Assembly (NCBI GenBank): GCA_964017065.1
Contig: OZ024783.1
Location: 8,286,391 to 8,350,390, forward strand
Direction of reading: 5' to 3'
Length of the DNA: 64,000 nt
Origin: Haliclona indistincta
Lineage: Eukaryota > Porifera > Demospongiae > Haplosclerida > Chalinidae
Numbering within the stretch: the stretch's first letter is position 1; each line of letters begins with the position of its first letter. The position numbers and the translations under genes are program-made. Shown piece after piece: positions 11,863 through 21,510 of this stretch. Under the pieces are notes generated by a model, which was given only the letters and a program-made list of their open reading frames with translations, was not told the origin of the DNA and did not search any database.

Positions 11863-12879
11863 ATGTATAACGACGATTATGAAGAAGACCATGTTACCAT
11901 CCAGAACGATGGCAACGCACTCATCGACCAGAGCGTCGGTGGCGAACACTCAGGGGAACATAGTAACCCGGACCCTGATGATCGCACAAATTTGAGGCAG
12001 ACGCCTCGAACGGATCCAGTCCTGGCTGAGATCAGGAAGATCAACGTGTCCATGCGAGCCATAGCCGACAGAGTCGAAGTCCTGGAGCGGCGAGACGTTC
12101 CAACACCCAAGAGACACCGTGCGCCAGAGATGCAATCGTGGGCGAGCCGCATGGAGCTAGACGAGTCTGCAGAGGCGGACGACTTTTCCGACGAAGAGGA
12201 CACGGCGAGGGATCGTTCCTCTAGGACCGTCGCGTTGTCAGAGAACAACGCTGCACTAGTAACCTCCTCTTTCGGCAACACCATTTCGAATGTTGAGAGG
12301 CGTAAGATACGCAGCGCGTTCCCAATACCAGAGGTAGAGGCGACGCGCTGTCCAAGGCTTGACCCGGTGTTCAAGGCTAAGTCTAAGGCAGAGACCAAGA
12401 CAGCTGACGCCGAGCTTGCCCGCATTCAGGCGTTTGTCCACGATCCAGTGGGTCCCTTGGTCCAACTCCTACAGGGCCTAGGATCGGATGATGAGGCAGA
12501 GCCTCAATTATCACCGAGTGAGGCCCGAACAGCAGTGAAGGATGCGGTTAAGCTCCTGGGCAATGCCTCCGCCCAGATCTCGAGACTGAGACGAAAGAAG
12601 GTAATCAAGGCGGTCAATCCCGACTTGGTTGACCTGGCGGAACGGAACACTTTTCAAGACGCAGCTCCAAGTCTCTTTGGAGATGACTTTGAAGACAAGT
12701 TGAAGAAGCGGGCTAAATCCCTGAAGCTCTTCGATAACGCTGAAAAACCCCCACCAAAGAAGTTTTTTCGAGGGGGCCGTCCCACTGTCCCCCAGAGAGG
12801 AGGCGGCCGCCCATCGTATTCCAACCGCGGGGGGAGACAGGCTTGGAGCAAGAAAGACAAGTCAAGCCACAAGAAGTGA
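11863..12879 (+). CDS. DIRS ORF1, gag-like
   Basis: 338 codons. First third is acidic and polar, with a possible coiled stretch around VLAEIRKINVSMRAIADRVE (residues ~53-72). The middle is charged. The C-terminus is basic and Gly/Arg-rich (RGGRPTVPQRGGGRPS, then KKDKSSHKK), suggesting RNA binding. By position and composition it is the Gag-like protein of DIRS elements; no zinc knuckle is visible, which is usual for them. The next ORF on this frame starts about 100 bp downstream after several stops, while an overlapping frame is open from 12843. Start chosen as the first ATG after the inverted repeat. Confidence 0.8.
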   Translation: MYNDDYEEDHVTIQNDGNALIDQSVGGEHSGEHSNPDPDDRTNLRQTPRTDPVLAEIRKINVSMRAIADRVEVLERRDVPTPKRHRAPEMQSWASRMELDESAEADDFSDEEDTARDRSSRTVALSENNAALVTSSFGNTISNVERRKIRSAFPIPEVEATRCPRLDPVFKAKSKAETKTADAELARIQAFVHDPVGPLVQLLQGLGSDDEAEPQLSPSEARTAVKDAVKLLGNASAQISRLRRKKVIKAVNPDLVDLAERNTFQDAAPSLFGDDFEDKLKKRAKSLKLFDNAEKPPPKKFFRGGRPTVPQRGGGRPSYSNRGGRQAWSKKDKSSHKK

Positions 12880-12981
12880 CTCCCCTAACAGTATGCATTA
12901 CAAATGTAAATGGTCATCAGAGTGTGATTCAAAATATGCTGTGTCAGAGGGGGGTGATTCCCTTAAAAGGGTTTCACAGAG

Positions 12982-15024
12982 GTGAAACATTCTATTGTAC
13001 CAATAGCTGGAAGATTAACACTCTTCAGCATCAATTGGGGAAAGGTCACCCAAGATCAATGGGTGCTATCCACAATTCAGGGCTACAGGCTAGAACTGCT
13101 AAGGTCACCTGTACAGCTCAGATACCCAAGAGAGACAATCGCCTCTTCAGAAGAGCAGAGCCTCATCCGCGAGGAGATTCAGAAGATGCTTCAAAAGGGG
13201 GCAATTACAGAGCTAACCCCACTAGAGGCTCAACAGGGTTTCTACTCAAACCTCTTTCTCGTTCCCAAGAAGGACGGAGGTATGAGGCCAGTGATAAATC
13301 TAAAGGGCCTGAACGAGTACATTGTCCCACACCATTTCAAAATGGAGGGAATTCACACCCTGAAAGACCTCCTACGGAGGAACGATTGGATGACCAAGGT
13401 AGACCTAAAAGACGCCTACTTCACAATTCCAATTCATACACGCGACAGACCACTCCTTCGCTTCTCTGCTCTGGGATCCCAGTACCAGTTCACATGCCTG
13501 CCATTCGGCCTGTCCAGTGCTTCCTGGGTCTTCACCAAGACCCTGAAGCCGGTGACAACCCTGCTCAGAGAGCTGGGAGTAAGGCTAGTTATTTACATAG
13601 ACGACATACTGGTCTTAGCGGAATCTCAGGAGAAAGTGAGGGACCACACCCTCGGTCTGATCTACCTGCTAGAATGCCTGGGATTTGTTGTCCACCCGGA
13701 GAAGACGGTGACCACTCCTACACAGGAAATAGAGTTCCTGGGGATGCTGGTCGACTCACGCTCGATGGAGCTACGAGTCCCCGGCAACAAACTCAAGAAG
13801 ATAAGACAAGAGGCAGCCAAAGTAGCGAGCCAGTCACCTCAACCTACAGCACGAGAGGTGTCTCGATTACTAGGGAAACTGAATGCAGTGTCCCAGGCAA
13901 TCCCACCGGGCCCACTCTTTTGCAGAGCAATACAGAGGGACCTCGCGGCTTCTCTGAGTGTGGGACATCAACAGTACGATGTGCCCTGCCCACTATCCCC
14001 GTCAGCAAGAGAGGAGCTCACATGGTGGAGCGACCAACTGACGGGATGGAACGGGAAGAGTCTGGTCCTGCGAAAACCAGACTTACAGATAGAATCAGAT
14101 GCATCTCGCATGGGCTGGGGAGCATCGTGCAACGGAGTACAGACGGGCGGGCCCTGGTCTCGGGAAGAGACGGCCTACCACATCAACTGCCTGGAACTCC
14201 TGGCAGCTACTCTCGCGGCCAGGACCTTCCTCAAGGGTCAGGTGAACAAACGCATCCTGCTCTTGATAGACAATCAAACAGCTGTTGCGTACATAAACAA
14301 CCTGGGCGGGACAGTCTCCGCCCAGGCAACACTATTAGCCAAGAATCTGTGGTTATGGTGTCTAGAGAGAGATGTGCTGCTCACGGCGCAGTATCTCCCA
14401 GGAGAGGAGAACGTCAGAGCCGACACCGTGTCGCGAGTGATGAGGGACCGCTCCGATTGGATGTTGAACCCGTCGATATTCCGACGCATCCAGGGGCACT
14501 TTCGAAATCTGGAGATCGATCTCTTCGCATCCAGACTATCCTCTCAACTACCGAGGTTCTTCAGTTGGAGACCAGACCCCTTTGCAGAAGCAACAGACGC
14601 TCTCCTCCAGGACTGGAAGAGTCTCAGAGGCTACGCCAACCCACCGTGGAACCTAATAGGACGAGTCCTATCGAAGGTGGAGGAACAAACGATAGACCAG
14701 CTGGTGCTGATAGCGCCGATCTGGCCGTCGCAGCCGTGGTACCCCAAGCTGCTCAGCCTGCTAGCTTCTTACCCCCTGAGAATCAACCACCAAGGGAGAG
14801 TAATGATAGAAGTGTGGGAGAGGAGCCTCCCAGAGGTATCTCCACCACTAGCCGTGTGGCCTATCTCAGGCAACACTATGCAGACAAGAGAATTTCAGGA
14901 GAAGCTACAGATCTCCTCCTGTCATCATGGAGGCAGAAGTCTGCGCAGTCCTACGATTCCCTCTGTAAGAAGTGGATTAGCTGGTGTACTGAACGGAGCC
15001 TCGATCCCGTTTCAGGACCTATAG
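12982..15024 (+). CDS. DIRS ORF2: reverse transcriptase, RNase H, methyltransferase-like
   Basis: 680 codons. RT motifs in order: VPKKDGGMRPVINLKGLNEY (~residues 93-112), LPFGLSSASWVF, and the YIDDILVLAE active site (~residue 205). The RNase H part has ESDASRMGWGA, LLIDNQTAVAYINN and ADTVSR. The last ~180 residues carry EIDLFAS and YANPPWN, matching the DNA N6-adenine methyltransferase-like domain that DIRS ORFs usually carry after RNase H. It copies element RNA into DNA; the methyltransferase role in DIRS is not settled. It is overlapped for its whole length by another open frame. All expected catalytic residues that I can see are present. The ATG at 12982 is the first in frame after a cluster of stops. 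Confidence 0.92.
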   Translation: MKHSIVPIAGRLTLFSINWGKVTQDQWVLSTIQGYRLELLRSPVQLRYPRETIASSEEQSLIREEIQKMLQKGAITELTPLEAQQGFYSNLFLVPKKDGGMRPVINLKGLNEYIVPHHFKMEGIHTLKDLLRRNDWMTKVDLKDAYFTIPIHTRDRPLLRFSALGSQYQFTCLPFGLSSASWVFTKTLKPVTTLLRELGVRLVIYIDDILVLAESQEKVRDHTLGLIYLLECLGFVVHPEKTVTTPTQEIEFLGMLVDSRSMELRVPGNKLKKIRQEAAKVASQSPQPTAREVSRLLGKLNAVSQAIPPGPLFCRAIQRDLAASLSVGHQQYDVPCPLSPSAREELTWWSDQLTGWNGKSLVLRKPDLQIESDASRMGWGASCNGVQTGGPWSREETAYHINCLELLAATLAARTFLKGQVNKRILLLIDNQTAVAYINNLGGTVSAQATLLAKNLWLWCLERDVLLTAQYLPGEENVRADTVSRVMRDRSDWMLNPSIFRRIQGHFRNLEIDLFASRLSSQLPRFFSWRPDPFAEATDALLQDWKSLRGYANPPWNLIGRVLSKVEEQTIDQLVLIAPIWPSQPWYPKLLSLLASYPLRINHQGRVMIEVWERSLPEVSPPLAVWPISGNTMQTREFQEKLQISSCHHGGRSLRSPTIPSVRSGLAGVLNGASIPFQDL

Positions 15025-15833
15025 AGGATGTAGTTAATTTTCTTGCACACCTCCATAGCCAGGGCTACCAGTACAGGTCCCTGAACAGCTATAGGTCAGC
15101 AATAGCCTCTATGCATGCACCTGTGGATGGAGCTTCCATTGGGCAACACCCACTAGTGTCAAGACTATTGAAAGGGGCGTTTCAGTCACGCCCCCCACTG
15201 CCCAGATACTCTGGAACGTGGGATATCTCCAAGGTACCGGCTTTCCTCGACGGACATACCCTGGATAGCAGCACGCCGCTAAAACAATTAACCTTGCGGA
15301 CGGTCATGCTCTTGGCATTAACTCGCCCATCAAGGTTGGCGGACCTAGCAAAACTCAACCTGGCAGGTCTCAGAACCACACCAGAGGGCGCTGTATTCCT
15401 TCCCACGGCCTTAGCCAAACAATCCACCGCCAATAAGGCGATTAAGGATTTCTTTTTTCCTAGATTTCCGGACAACGTAAAACTCTGCCCGGTTCATTCG
15501 TTATCTCTGTACATCGAGAGGACGAAACAGCTCAGAGGAACAGCCACACAGCTGTTTATTGCAATTATTAAGCCACACCTCCCGGTAACTTCGTCTACCG
15601 TGGCAAGGTGGCTGAAGAAGGTGATCGGTGACTCCGGTAATATCTTCAAGGCACATTCAATCAGAGGTGCAACTACCTCTGCGGCCTCTAACCAAGGAGT
15701 CACCACTGAAGATATATTGAAAGCAGCTGATTGGAGTAATAGTTCTACCTTTCAGCGGTTTTACTACAAGCCTGTTCGTGACGCTACCTTTGCTAGAACA
15801 GTGCTATCCGTTAGCTACAAACAACACAATTGA
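14800..15833 (+). CDS. DIRS ORF3: tyrosine recombinase
   Basis: The recombinase domain begins around 14850 (VAYLRQHYADKRISGE). An N-terminal SAM-like part (SYDSLCKKWISWCTERSLDP) is followed by the catalytic part with Arg in LALTRPSRLADL, HSIR as the HxxR box, Trp in AADWSNSSTF, and the YY pair in FQRFYYKP as nucleophile candidates. It would integrate the circular cDNA. The frame is open upstream to 12843, overlapping all of ORF2; overlap of these two ORFs is normal in DIRS elements, so the true N-terminus is uncertain. The stop at 15831-15833 abuts the internal complementary region (from 15825). Confidence 0.9.
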
Positions 15834-15940
15834 TATGTGAGACTGAGCCTTCTGAAATATAATATCAGAATGGCTAAGACCACGAAGTGGTTGAATGCTA
15901 TTCCGCATTATATGAAGAAGGTGAAGTCGAGCATATCAAT
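15825..15940 (+). repeat. DIRS internal complementary region
   Basis: First half (CACAATTGATATGTGAGACT onward) is complementary to the left outer end (about 11668-11704). The second half (ATCAGAATGGCTAAGACC onward) is complementary to the right outer end (about 16148-16228). The two halves meet at the ends' junction, so this is the template that lets the linear cDNA close into a circle. Confidence 0.92.
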
Positions 15941-16021
15941 GTTCCCACCCTCCCACTCCTAAGGGATATTTTGATATGCTTTCGCTTCACTCCTACTGAG
16001 GGTAGTTTCTTTCGGTTATCC

Positions 16022-16154
16022 AAAAGGCCGAAGTGTGACCACGTGTAGCTAACTTTATAGTACCGTAAAGACCCGCCTATGGGCGGGGAACTATACCGTA
16101 AATACTACAAACTAACTGTAATTATTAGAAAACTGGGCCATACACAATTGATAT
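16022..16154 (-). repeat. DIRS right inverted terminal repeat
   Basis: Inverse complement of 11695-11827. Its outer extension to 16228 is matched only by the internal complementary region. Confidence 0.92.
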
Positions 16155-16228
16155 GCTCGACTTCACCTTCTTCATATAATGCAGAATAGCATTCAACCAC
16201 TTCGTGGTCTTAGCCATTCTGATATTAT

Positions 16229-17222
16229 CGTCAAAGTCCTTAGCACTAACAATGGACTTCACTTCTACTTCGAGACCAAGTGAAGTAGCAGCTAACATCA
16301 CCATACGATCAGATCCCTTCAGTAGAATCTTAGGGTCCTGAGGATACAAACGTACTTGTAGTACTCTACCAACCTCCTACATCATCATCATAGAGATTTT
16401 GGTAGAAAGGAGTGGTAGTAACATCCAATGAAGGAACTGGATTAAGCTGGTCACAATGGTAGAGGTTATAGGTTAAAGTCACACGATAGCCATTGGTAAC
16501 TGGAAGTATTTCGTGTTCCACATCACTGAAGAATGCTGCCCACTGAATGACAGGATCACTAGTTGGTGAGGACCAGTAACCTCTTGACCTTGGTGTCTAG
16601 TAACAAGTGATCCTCCAGTGAACTGTGAAGGTAAACACACAACCAGACTACCAAACATGTCACCTCCACGAGGAGTGTCAACATGAGCCTTGAAGCATCC
16701 AGTAGGACCACTGTACACATTCATCTTGTACAACTCAGCTCGAATATTGAGAACATCTGGAACTAACGACACACGTACTTCTCCAATAATTCCACAGTCT
16801 GAAAGCTGAAATGAAGTAAAGAACTTTTCCGGCTCTAATGCATAAGCATCTCTGTAACTCTTGTCAGTAACTGTTTCCTTTCCTTTTCCAAAACTAGCAA
16901 CACTAGAGGATTCAATAAGCTTGAGAATATCAGCATCTTGCAAACCAGGAAAAGCAACAGTATTCCATTGTCCAACTTTGTTGAGATAAGCAGCTTGTAC
17001 TTTAGAAGGTGTTAGAATACTACCACCACAGGTAAATCGTTCAGTAGCTACCTCTCCCAAAGACTTCACAATCTGAGAATTGGCCATCTCCTCTAAAGAT
17101 CGTTCTTCAGCCATCTTCTGATTCACTAAAGAAAAACTCCTAACAGCACGCCTCAATACTTTTCCACAACGTAGCAGCTGCATATTGTAAATCCAGAGTC
17201 TAAATAAGATGTTGAACAGCAC
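16229..17222 (-). pseudogene. 2OG-Fe(II) oxygenase-like gene A, 5' part
   Basis: Likely initiator is the Met of MAEERSLEEMANS at 17114, shared with copy B; an upstream Met at 17222 is also open. FTCGGSILTPSKVQ is followed by KMNVYSGPTGCFKAHVDTPR, where HVD fits the HxD iron ligands of prolyl-hydroxylase-like 2OG oxygenases, then SLVVCLPSQFTGGSL. The frame breaks after HQGQEV near 16595 and resumes one frame over at WAAFFSDVEHEILPV. Downstream there is a stop plus loss of a segment near 16385. Coding similarity continues through MVMLAATSLGLEVEVKSIV to DFDDN, where the DIRS element interrupts. Substrate unknown. The same frameshift is in copy B. Confidence 0.82.
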
Positions 17223-17394
17223 TGAAGTTGCACACTTAAATAGAGTATTGAATAGATAGAGTATAGATAGAGCTTAAATAGAGTATTGTAGAGCTGACTC
17301 GGCAATATCACAATTTCATTGTCTAGTGCAGTGCTGTTGTGTTGTCTATTGTTTGTGTATTGTGTGTCAGTGCTCCACTGTGCTGTTTCTTATT
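17223..17394. other. flank shared with 49260-49395
   Basis: Ends in GTGCTGTTTCTTATT, where the composite foldback element begins. The equivalent text at 49321-49400 continues uninterrupted and so gives the empty site. Confidence 0.7.
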
Positions 17395-17631
17395 AGGGAG
17401 ACACGGTAGTGTCTCCCTATGTAGGGTTGAACGAGAAAACAAGATGGCGGCTACATACAATGTATTAGCGTTCAAACGCTGATATTTCGCCTGGTGATGA
17501 ATTTTATACGTGCAAAGACACTTAAATCTGCTATCTGGCGTTGCCCCATCTTACAGTAGCAAGGAGATTGCTCGAGATTGTTACTAAAGTGACGAACCTG
17601 GAAACGGTAAAAATCGAGTTTCGTCATCTTC

Positions 17632-19300
17632 GTTTTCTTCTTTCGTTCTTTCGTTCTTTCTTTCTTTCTCTCGTTCTTTCTTTCTTTCTTTCTCTCGTTC
17701 TTTCGTTCTTTCTTTCTCTCGTTCTTTCGTTCTTTCTTTCTTTCTTTCTTTCGTTCTTTCTTTCTTTCTTTCTTTCTTTCGTTCTTGTTCTTTCGTTCTT
17801 TCGTTCGTTCTTTCGTTCGTTCGTTCTTTCTTTCGTTCGTTCTTTCTTTCGTTCGTTCTTTCTTTCGTTCGTTCTTTCTTTCGTTCGTTCTTTCTTTCGT
17901 TCGTTCTTTCGTTCTTTCGTTCGTTCGTTCGTTCTTTCGTTCGTTCGTTCTTTCGTTCGTTCGTTCTTTCGTTCGTTCGTTCTTTCGTTCGTTCGTTCTT
18001 TCGTTCGTTCGTTCTTTCGTTCGTTCGTTCTTTCGTTCGTTCGTTCGTTCTTTCGTTCGTTCTTTCTTTCGTTCGTTCTTTCTTTCGTTCGTTCTTTCTT
18101 TCGTTCGTTCTTTCTTTCGTTCGTTCGTTCTTTCTTTCGTTCGTTCGTTCTTTCTTTCGTTCGTTCGTTCTTTCGTTCGTTCGTTCTTTCGTTCGTTCGT
18201 TCGTTCTTTCGTTCGTTCGTTCTTTCTTTCGTTCGTTCTTTCTTTCGTTCGTTCTTTCTTTCTTTCGTTCTTTCTTTCTTTCGTTCTTTCTTTCTTTCGT
18301 TCTTTCTTTCGTTCTTTCTTTCTTTCTTTCGTTCTTTCTTTCTTTCTTTCGTTCGTTCTTTCTTTCTTTCGTTCTTTCTTTCTTTCGTTCTTTCTTTCTT
18401 TCGTTCTTTCTTTCGTTCTTTCTTTCTTTCGTTCTTTCGTTCTTTCGTTCTTTCTTTCTTTCTTTCTTTCGTTCTTTCTTTCTTTCGTTCGTTCTTTCGT
18501 TCGTTCGTTCGTTCGTCCGTTCGTCCGTTCGTCCTTTCGTCCTTTCTTCCTTTCTTCCTTTCTTCCTTTCTTCCTTTCTTCCTTTCTTTCTTTCTTTCTT
18601 TCTTTCGTTCTTTCGTTCTTTCGTTCTTTCGTTCGTTCGTTCTTTCGTTCGTTCGTTCTTTCGTTCGTTCTTTCTTTCGTTCTTTCGTTCGTTCTTTCGT
18701 TCGTTCTTTCGTTCGTTCTTTCGTTCGTTCTTTCGTTCTTTCTTTCGTTCGTTCTTTCTTTCGTTCGTTCGTTCGTTCTTTCTTTCGTTCGTTCTTTCTT
18801 TCGTTCGTTCTTTCTTTCGTTCTTTCTTTCGTTCTTTCGTTCGTTCTTTCGTTCGTTCTTTCGTTCGTTCTTTCGTTCGTTCTTTCGTTCGTTCTTTCGT
18901 TAGTTCTTTCGTTCGTTCTTTCGTTCGTTCTTTCGTTCTTTCTTTCGTTCGTTCTTTCTTTCGTTCGTTCGTTCGTTCTTTCTTTCGTTCGTTCTTTCTT
19001 TCGTTCGTTCTTTCTTTCGTTCTTTCTTTCGTTCTTTCGTTCGTTCTTTCGTTCGTTCTTTCGTTCGTTCTTTCGTTCGTTCTTTCGTTCGTTCTTTCGT
19101 TCGTTCTTTCGTTCGTTCTTTCGTTAGTTCTTTCGTTCGTTCTTTCGTTCGTTCTTTCGTTCGTTCTTTCGTTCGTTCTTTCGTTCTTTCGTTCGTTCGT
19201 TCTTTCGTTCGTTCGTTCGTTCGTTCGTTCTTTCGTTCGTTCGTTCGTTCGTTCGTTCGTTCTTTCGTTCTTTCGTTCTTTCTTTCTTTCTTTCTTTCTT
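17632..19300 (+). repeat. TTTC/GTTC tetranucleotide microsatellite, ~1.67 kb
   Basis: Nearly pure mixture of TTTC and GTTC units, with a short CTTC/GTCC stretch around 18515-18590. Higher-order periods (e.g. TTTCGTTCGTTC) are visible, and parts of 18660-18900 repeat at 18905-19130. Long ORFs through it on both strands are by-products, since no stop can form in these frames. Confidence 0.97.
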
Positions 19301-19884
19301 CTACTCGCCTAGCACCTTTACGTGAGCAGTGCCGAGACCAAAACACCCACGAACAGTCGTGAAATTCTCCTGGCATGTGCCTTTTGAACTTAGTTTTTAG
19401 CGAAACGGCGATATAAATTCCGCGATTTCTCGATCGTGATCCATTGTCAGCTAAGTGTTAGACGCCATTAATAATTATAGTGATTGCGCAATACGCACGT
19501 GACCAAGCTGTGGTTAGCGCACGTGACCAAGCACAAGCTTGAGTATCGCCACGCCGCATAGATCACGGAGAACACGTATTTGCCTGGAGACTGGAGTCTT
19601 CGAAGAACGGTAAGCTAGCAAGCGCAGAATCACCATTCTGCCTTGCCAGATAATTATAACATCCGTAAACAAGTGTGGGCGGGGCTCGTATGCACTGTGT
19701 TCATGCATGCGTAGGCGGGCTGATATCTACAGCATAACAATTATTTAGCTACAAGTTAAAATTGTTAATAATAAAGAAAAGCCATTAACAACAGGAAAAC
19801 CAAACCAATGGTGGAGACAAAGATGGCACAGCAATTGCATGATATTGAACTGCACTTCACTGAAAAAGAAAAAAGGACACGAAC

Positions 19885-20268
19885 AAGAAAATTAAAAAGA
19901 TTTCTATCGAAATCAAAAGGATGTAGGGTTGTGAAATCTACCACTGGTCAACAATGTAAACTAACAAGGAACAAGCATGGAATGGTAACACGATTGACTT
20001 GCTAACAGACCATAGATCCCTACATCAGTGGCTGTACATAAGCTGTCACAAGCTGAATGCACGTCAGGTGTCAGTCAACAGCAACAAGCTAAGCTGAACT
20101 AGCTATAGTCAACTACAGCAGCCACTGATGTAGGGATCTATGGTCTGTTAGCAAGTCAATCGTGTTACCATTCCATGCTTGTTCCTTGTTAGTTTACATT
20201 GTTGACCAGTGGTAGATTTCACAACCCTACATCCTTTTGATTTCGATAGAAATCTTTTTAATTTTCTT
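19885..20268. repeat. foldback terminus of E1
   Basis: Arms 19885-20034 and 20119-20268, near-perfect inverse complements of 150 bp around an 84-bp loop. Outer arm holds ATGTAGGGTTG; inner arm ends GATCCCTACATCAGTGGCTG, i.e. the motif again in inverse. Confidence 0.92.
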
Positions 20269-21343
20269 GTTGTAATAGTAATGGACCATCTCAGCACTTG
20301 TTCATTTCTGCTGACAGATGGTAAAACCCCCAGAATAGCTGAATTCCAGGAATTCCCCAGTATTATTGGTTGACACAGAAAGACTAAGTGCATGGGTGGG
20401 GCCTTTGTTACAGCAACACTGACATACAGACAACATTCATACACATACTCACACTCTTCGATTAGTGGAGCAAAAGCGCCTTGACAACCTTCAGTCCTGC
20501 ATAGAACATGGAACATCTCGATCACACGTATCGGGCTGGTGTGCACTTTTTGAACATGCGTGTTCACACCAAAACCACGTACATACACTCGATCATGGCG
20601 TGTACTACCGTAGTACTAAAGCGTGTTTACTTTGGCAGCTGGTTTTCATTGTTCCTGTCCTGTCTGTCTACTTTACTGAGCAACAGAAGAGGCAGGCTAT
20701 ATAGTGTGTGTCAGTTATACGAGCGACGACTCCAACAACTGCCTAAAGTGGAGTACCAGTGATTCAGACTCGAGTGTAGAACTGAAGCCAAGAGCGAAGA
20801 AGCGTAGGTATGTTATACACATGTCAGTAATTGTAATGCCAATAACGTCTTGTCATCATAGATTGACTGATAGCCTGATTGATTAACTGAGTGATAGACT
20901 GCAACATCAACAGGTAAATCTGAGCATGCATATTGGTAGTGTGTGGTCAGTAATAATGTAATTTTAATTTTAGTCTACAGAGTAGAAGCTGTGGGTAGTA
21001 CCTCGTTTCAACCTATGGTCGTCTCTGATGGTTCAAGTTAATGCTCTCCAGATCTTGAAAACTTAACAATAGAAGAATAAACATTAAAAGGGAGAACACA
21101 GATGGTGACAGCCAAGAGGAGGAGGAAGCTAAAAGTAACGGTTTACTTAGCGCTATCTATAGGCTCGTCAATTTGCAAAACCGAATCGTGAATCAATGCG
21201 CATTTGTCCCGTACAGTAGCACCATGAATTCACCTTTAAACCCACTAATATTAATTTGGTAACAATCACAAATTGCAGCCATAGTTAAGTGAAAGAACTG
21301 AAGCAGTTGGCAACATCTATACTAATGAGACATCAAGTCAGTA
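20269..21343. other. mostly non-coding, possible exon remnant
   Basis: Around 20700-20808 a Ser/Asp-rich reading frame (SYTSDDSNNCLK ... KPRAKKRR) runs into GTATGT, a plausible donor site, so it may be a 5' exon remnant; I do not recognise it. Text near 21255-21340 (AGTGAAAGAACTGAAGCAG) recurs near 47780 and 54975. Confidence 0.3.
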
Positions 21344-21510
21344 CAGTAGACCCTCGCTAATCCGAACACCTTGGTACCCCGCTAACAGAAAAACTGTTCG
21401 AATTAGTGAATTCGTTCGGACTAGCAAAAAACATGTAGATGATACTGATAGCTAACAATGCTAATTATATTCATGTACATGTAATGAGATTCACAATCCT
21501 ATAATGAAAA
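21344..21510 (+). mobile_element. pogo/Tigger-like element, one end only
   Basis: CAGTAGACCCTCGCTAATCC preceded by TA (21342-21343) is a typical end of Tigger elements in the Tc1/mariner superfamily. No matching right end was found; it is truncated or interrupted by the foldback element that begins at 21511. Confidence 0.6.

Larger units (their letters stand above)
11673..16228 (+). mobile_element. DIRS-type tyrosine-recombinase retrotransposon
   Basis: A 4,556-bp element with 133-bp inverted terminal repeats (11695-11827, 16022-16154), three ORFs (gag-like; RT/RNase H/methyltransferase-like; tyrosine recombinase), and an internal complementary region (15825-15940) that complements both outer ends joined together. 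These are the defining DIRS features. There is no target duplication: ATTAT occurs at both borders (11668-11672, 16224-16228) and once at the inferred joined ends, as expected for recombination of a circle into a short identical target. All three ORFs are open and the inverted repeats match closely, so the insertion is young and possibly competent. Confidence 0.95.
17395..20268 (+). mobile_element. composite foldback element E1 with giant microsatellite
   Basis: Starts with a 24-bp hairpin (AGGGAGACAC, loop, GTGTCTCCCT at 17395-17418), then ATGTAGGGTTG, AACAAGATGGCGGCTAC, and GTCATCTTC. The polypyrimidine repeat (17632-19300) follows, then ACTCGCCTAGCACC. The body leads to a 150-bp-arm foldback (19885-20034, 20119-20268). 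The element at 45989-47213 is a close relative in the opposite orientation with only ~34 bp of microsatellite; 21511-23407 and 32935-34175 share the plan. The flank ends TATT before the hairpin. A short ORF before the foldback (about 19808-20005) overlaps the left arm and has no recognisable domain. No transposase, so it must be non-autonomous. Confidence 0.82.

Noticed and set aside
11877..12425. A 182-codon minus-strand ORF
   Set aside because: Shadow of the DIRS gag-like ORF.
12843..14800. The upstream two-thirds of the 996-codon frame as a separate gene
   Set aside because: It has no recognisable domain and overlaps RT/RNase H codons; only the recombinase part is called as a feature.
17541..19376. 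Long Phe/Leu/Ser/Arg or Lys/Glu/Arg ORFs (up to 528 codons)
   Set aside because: They are translations of the TTTC/GTTC microsatellite, whose units cannot form a stop in these frames.
20148..20588. A 146-codon minus-strand ORF
   Set aside because: Its C-terminal third is the foldback arm of E1 and the rest has no recognisable domain.
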